From NCBI GenBank assembly GCA_003445095.1, contig DLVS01000473.1, forward strand, positions 1 to 5,699: DNA of 5,699 bases, read 5' to 3'. The DNA comes from Verrucomicrobiales bacterium. Its GTDB lineage: Bacteria; Verrucomicrobiota; Verrucomicrobiia; Limisphaerales; UBA9464. Positions 3,696 to 5,699 of the stretch are shown here, one piece after another (within the stretch, counting starts at the first letter, position 1; every line of letters begins with the position of its first letter). Under the pieces are notes generated by a model, which was not told the DNA's origin, made no database searches, and saw only the letters and a program-made list of their open reading frames with translations. A program made the translations under genes and the position numbers.

Positions 3696-5699
3696 CTAGT
3701 CGCTTCCGCGAACTTGGAAGTATCCGGTCGCGCTGGCTAATGGGACCGTCGCCGTGTGTTCGCTCGTGGTGGCCACGACCGATATCTGCCCATCCAACGT
3801 GTCGCGACGTTCAACCGAGAAGGGCGCCTTCCCGCCTGTCCACGTCAGTACGACGTTGCTTTCCTGAATCGTGGGAGGATTAAGAGTTGGCGGGACGGTG
3901 ATCTCGACCACTTTCACCAATTGAATGGCATTGATGGCGGGCTGGTGCGTGTTGCCGCCGGTACCGGCCCACGTCACCGCCAACGTCAGCGAACCGTCGG
4001 CCGCCGGAGAGACGTCATCGAATTGAACATAATTTCCCGTCGCCCGATTGTCCGGGTTCGTACTGGTCATGCGGCGAAAAGCCGGATTCGCGGCCCAGTC
4101 CAAGCCAATCTCGGCCCGCCCCGTAATCGTCGGGTGGCTGCTTCCGGCCGTGAGCGCATAGTCCTGCTCATAAGCCGGCGTAAAGTTGAAGCCCAGGCTG
4201 TAAACCAGCAGTTGATACTTGCCGGTGGGGATATTCGCGATGGACAGGGTGACGGGTTCGCTCGGCGTGCCGGCGCTGACCATGCCTTGCATCAATACCC
4301 CATCGGCACCGCCGCTAGTGATGGCACCACTGTACCAAGTTTCGGTAAAGGTGGCCGAGAGGGTAACGGGGGTCGCGGCTCCGGCAGCATCAGTGAGCGC
4401 GACGGCGTCGAAGGCAAACCCCTCGAGATTGTTCCAATTCTCCTGCAGTACCGCACCGGTAACGTCCTGCGGCAGTAGCGGACCGGGCAGCGAATTGCCA
4501 CCGCCCACAAAGTTGACGCCAATGAAGGGCTTTTGTGGTGACGGGGCGTTGCCGCTGACGCTGAGGATCACCTCAGCGCTCAACGAATCCACGCCGGCGG
4601 CGCTCACTTTGCAGCGGTATTTTCTCCCGTTGTCCGTGTTGGCCAGGACTGGTGTCACGTACACGGGGCGGATGGCGTTGAGGATGTCCACGCCGTCGGC
4701 TTGCCATTGGTAGTAAATCGGTTGGCCAGAGCCTTCGACATTAACCTCGAAGCGAGCGCGTTGGCCGGCGGCGGCGGTGGCAGCCGCGGGCTGCCGCGTG
4801 AACGAAACCTTGCCGAGGTCCGGGTTGACCCAGGTCGAAATGCGATCGCCGCCGAGCACCGGAGGAATGGCCGACTCGCCGGCACGGCGCGCGCCGACGC
4901 TCAAGTACACGTCGGCCGTGCTTTGCTTTAGCAACCCGACCAGCAGCCGTCGTTGACCTGAGGTGAGACCAGCCGCGGTCGCCGAGGGAACGTCAGAAAA
5001 AGCCCGCGGCGAGAGTGGAAATAGACCCAACGAAGTAAGATTCGCCTCGCTGGCATCGCTACTTAGTAGCACTTCAGCCTCGTCGTCATTTGCGACAAAG
5101 AACTCGTAGTCCCCAGTTTGCGTCGGTTGGAAGTAGGCGCTCAGGCGGGCCCCGTAATTGTCGGCCAGTGGCTCCCGATCGAGGGAGAATCCACGCACAT
5201 ACTCGACTCGGTCCGGTAATCCGGCCTGAAAATTGGCCGCATTCTTCAAGTCGTCCACCGTCGCCCCGGTGACTCCGAAAAAGATTTCCTTGGTGACCCA
5301 GCCGCTCACGCGACGCCAAGCAGTGAAATTGATCGTCGAGTTCGCTTTGATGGGCGTGCCGCTGGTATCGCTGACGCCACTAACAGTCAGCGTGTAGGCG
5401 GCGCCTTCCGTTTGGGCGGCGGTGGTGAGGCGGACGATTCGGGCATCGTTGGCATCCACCTCCGCGGCGTTAACTCCGACGCCACCCGTCAATTGGAATT
5501 TGGAAGCGGTGACGCTCGCGGTGTCGAGCGGACGAGTGAATGTAACGGTAAGTCGATCTAACGTCGCGGACCCACTCGCTGTGCGGATTTCAGGGGCGGG
5601 TGGCTGCGTCCCCGTATTCGGCAACGCGTCGAGTTGGGCCGGGGTCAGCGTGGGATCGGTCGTGAAGATGAGTCGGTCGAGGATCATTCCTGGCTCACG
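3696..5699 (-). CDS. Modular secreted protein with Ig-like, PA14 and beta-sandwich domains, C-terminal part (5' end beyond window)
   Basis: The frame is open from the right edge to the TAG at 3698-3696, giving 667 codons. The first ATG (5687) is probably internal, because the four residues before it (REPG) join MILDRLIFTTDP in the typical closing strand of a carbohydrate-binding or sugar-associated beta-sandwich. Counting from that Met, about 30-122 looks like an SbsA/Big_5-type Ig-like domain (LDRLTVTFTRPLDTASV, ending GVSDTSGTPI). About 127-290 is a PA14-like domain (LSAYFQPTQTGDYEFFVANDDEAEVLLS at 182-209), often a sugar-binding module. About 293-378 is an Ig-like domain with YYQWQADG (325-332) and KYRCKV (356-361). 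About 386-594 is an unassigned domain opening FIGVNFVGGG and closing AINAIQLVKV. About 600-663 resembles a fibronectin III-like tail. No PEP-CTERM, LPXTG or C-terminal transmembrane segment is present. No catalytic domain is visible; one may lie upstream. It is probably exported and binds or degrades polysaccharide (inference from domain types). It is followed by hpnJ after 115 bases on the same strand. Confidence 0.85.
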   Translation of the reverse strand, partial: REPGMILDRLIFTTDPTLTPAQLDALPNTGTQPPAPEIRTASGSATLDRLTVTFTRPLDTASVTASKFQLTGGVGVNAAEVDANDARIVRLTTAAQTEGAAYTLTVSGVSDTSGTPIKANSTINFTAWRRVSGWVTKEIFFGVTGATVDDLKNAANFQAGLPDRVEYVRGFSLDREPLADNYGARLSAYFQPTQTGDYEFFVANDDEAEVLLSSDASEANLTSLGLFPLSPRAFSDVPSATAAGLTSGQRRLLVGLLKQSTADVYLSVGARRAGESAIPPVLGGDRISTWVNPDLGKVSFTRQPAAATAAAGQRARFEVNVEGSGQPIYYQWQADGVDILNAIRPVYVTPVLANTDNGRKYRCKVSAAGVDSLSAEVILSVSGNAPSPQKPFIGVNFVGGGNSLPGPLLPQDVTGAVLQENWNNLEGFAFDAVALTDAAGAATPVTLSATFTETWYSGAITSGGADGVLMQGMVSAGTPSEPVTLSIANIPTGKYQLLVYSLGFNFTPAYEQDYALTAGSSHPTITGRAEIGLDWAANPAFRRMTSTNPDNRATGNYVQFDDVSPAADGSLTLAVTWAGTGGNTHQPAINAIQLVKVVEITVPPTLNPPTIQESNVVLTWTGGKAPFSVERRDTLDGQISVVATTSEHTATVPLASATGYFQVRGSD

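Noticed and set aside
3756..4478. 240-codon open frame on the plus strand
   Set aside because: It is antisense to the unassigned domain of the secreted protein, with a composition typical of a mirror frame and no known motif.
1..5699. CRISPR array, tRNA, rRNA, transposase, phage or toxin-antitoxin genes
   Set aside because: I found no regularly spaced direct repeats, cloverleaf-like segment, rRNA-like sequence or relevant protein motif on either strand.

Overview
The window reads as a piece of a GC-rich bacterial chromosome, most likely from Verrucomicrobiota (Pedosphaera/Limisphaerales-like). This is inferred from two things. One is the style of the large secreted protein, which strings together PA14, Ig-like and other beta-sandwich modules. 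The other is the absence of clear Shine-Dalgarno sequences before the gene starts. No rRNA or marker gene is present to confirm the taxon.

All supported genes lie on the minus strand, so they are transcribed from the right end of the window to the left. In transcription order they are: (1) 5699-3696, the C-terminal 667 codons of a modular extracellular protein whose start lies beyond the window; (2) 3580-2159, a radical SAM protein that matches HpnJ, an enzyme of hopanoid side-chain (cyclitol ether) formation; (3) 1731-742, an NAD synthase-like, ammonia-dependent adenylating/amidating enzyme without a glutaminase domain; (4) 715-455, an acyl carrier protein closely coupled to gene 3; (5) 110-1, the first 36 codons of an AMP-forming acyl-CoA/acyl-ACP ligase that runs off the left end.

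The spaces between genes matter here. A 115-base gap holding a strong hairpin without a U tract separates the secreted protein from hpnJ. A 427-base gap with at least three adjacent stem-loops separates hpnJ from the NAD synthase-like gene. A 344-base gap with no convincing gene separates the ACP from the ligase. The two larger gaps may hold dispersed non-coding repeats, but this could not be tested from the window alone.

Genes 3 to 5 look like an acid activation and carrier module: the ligase would load an acid onto the ACP, and the NAD synthase-like protein would adenylate a carboxylate and form an amide. Such trios are usually part of a surface-polysaccharide or specialised-metabolite pathway rather than NAD or fatty acid housekeeping. 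Whether hpnJ belongs to the same pathway is open, because the 427-base gap separates it and no other hopanoid gene is visible. No CRISPR array, tRNA, rRNA, transposase or phage gene was found.
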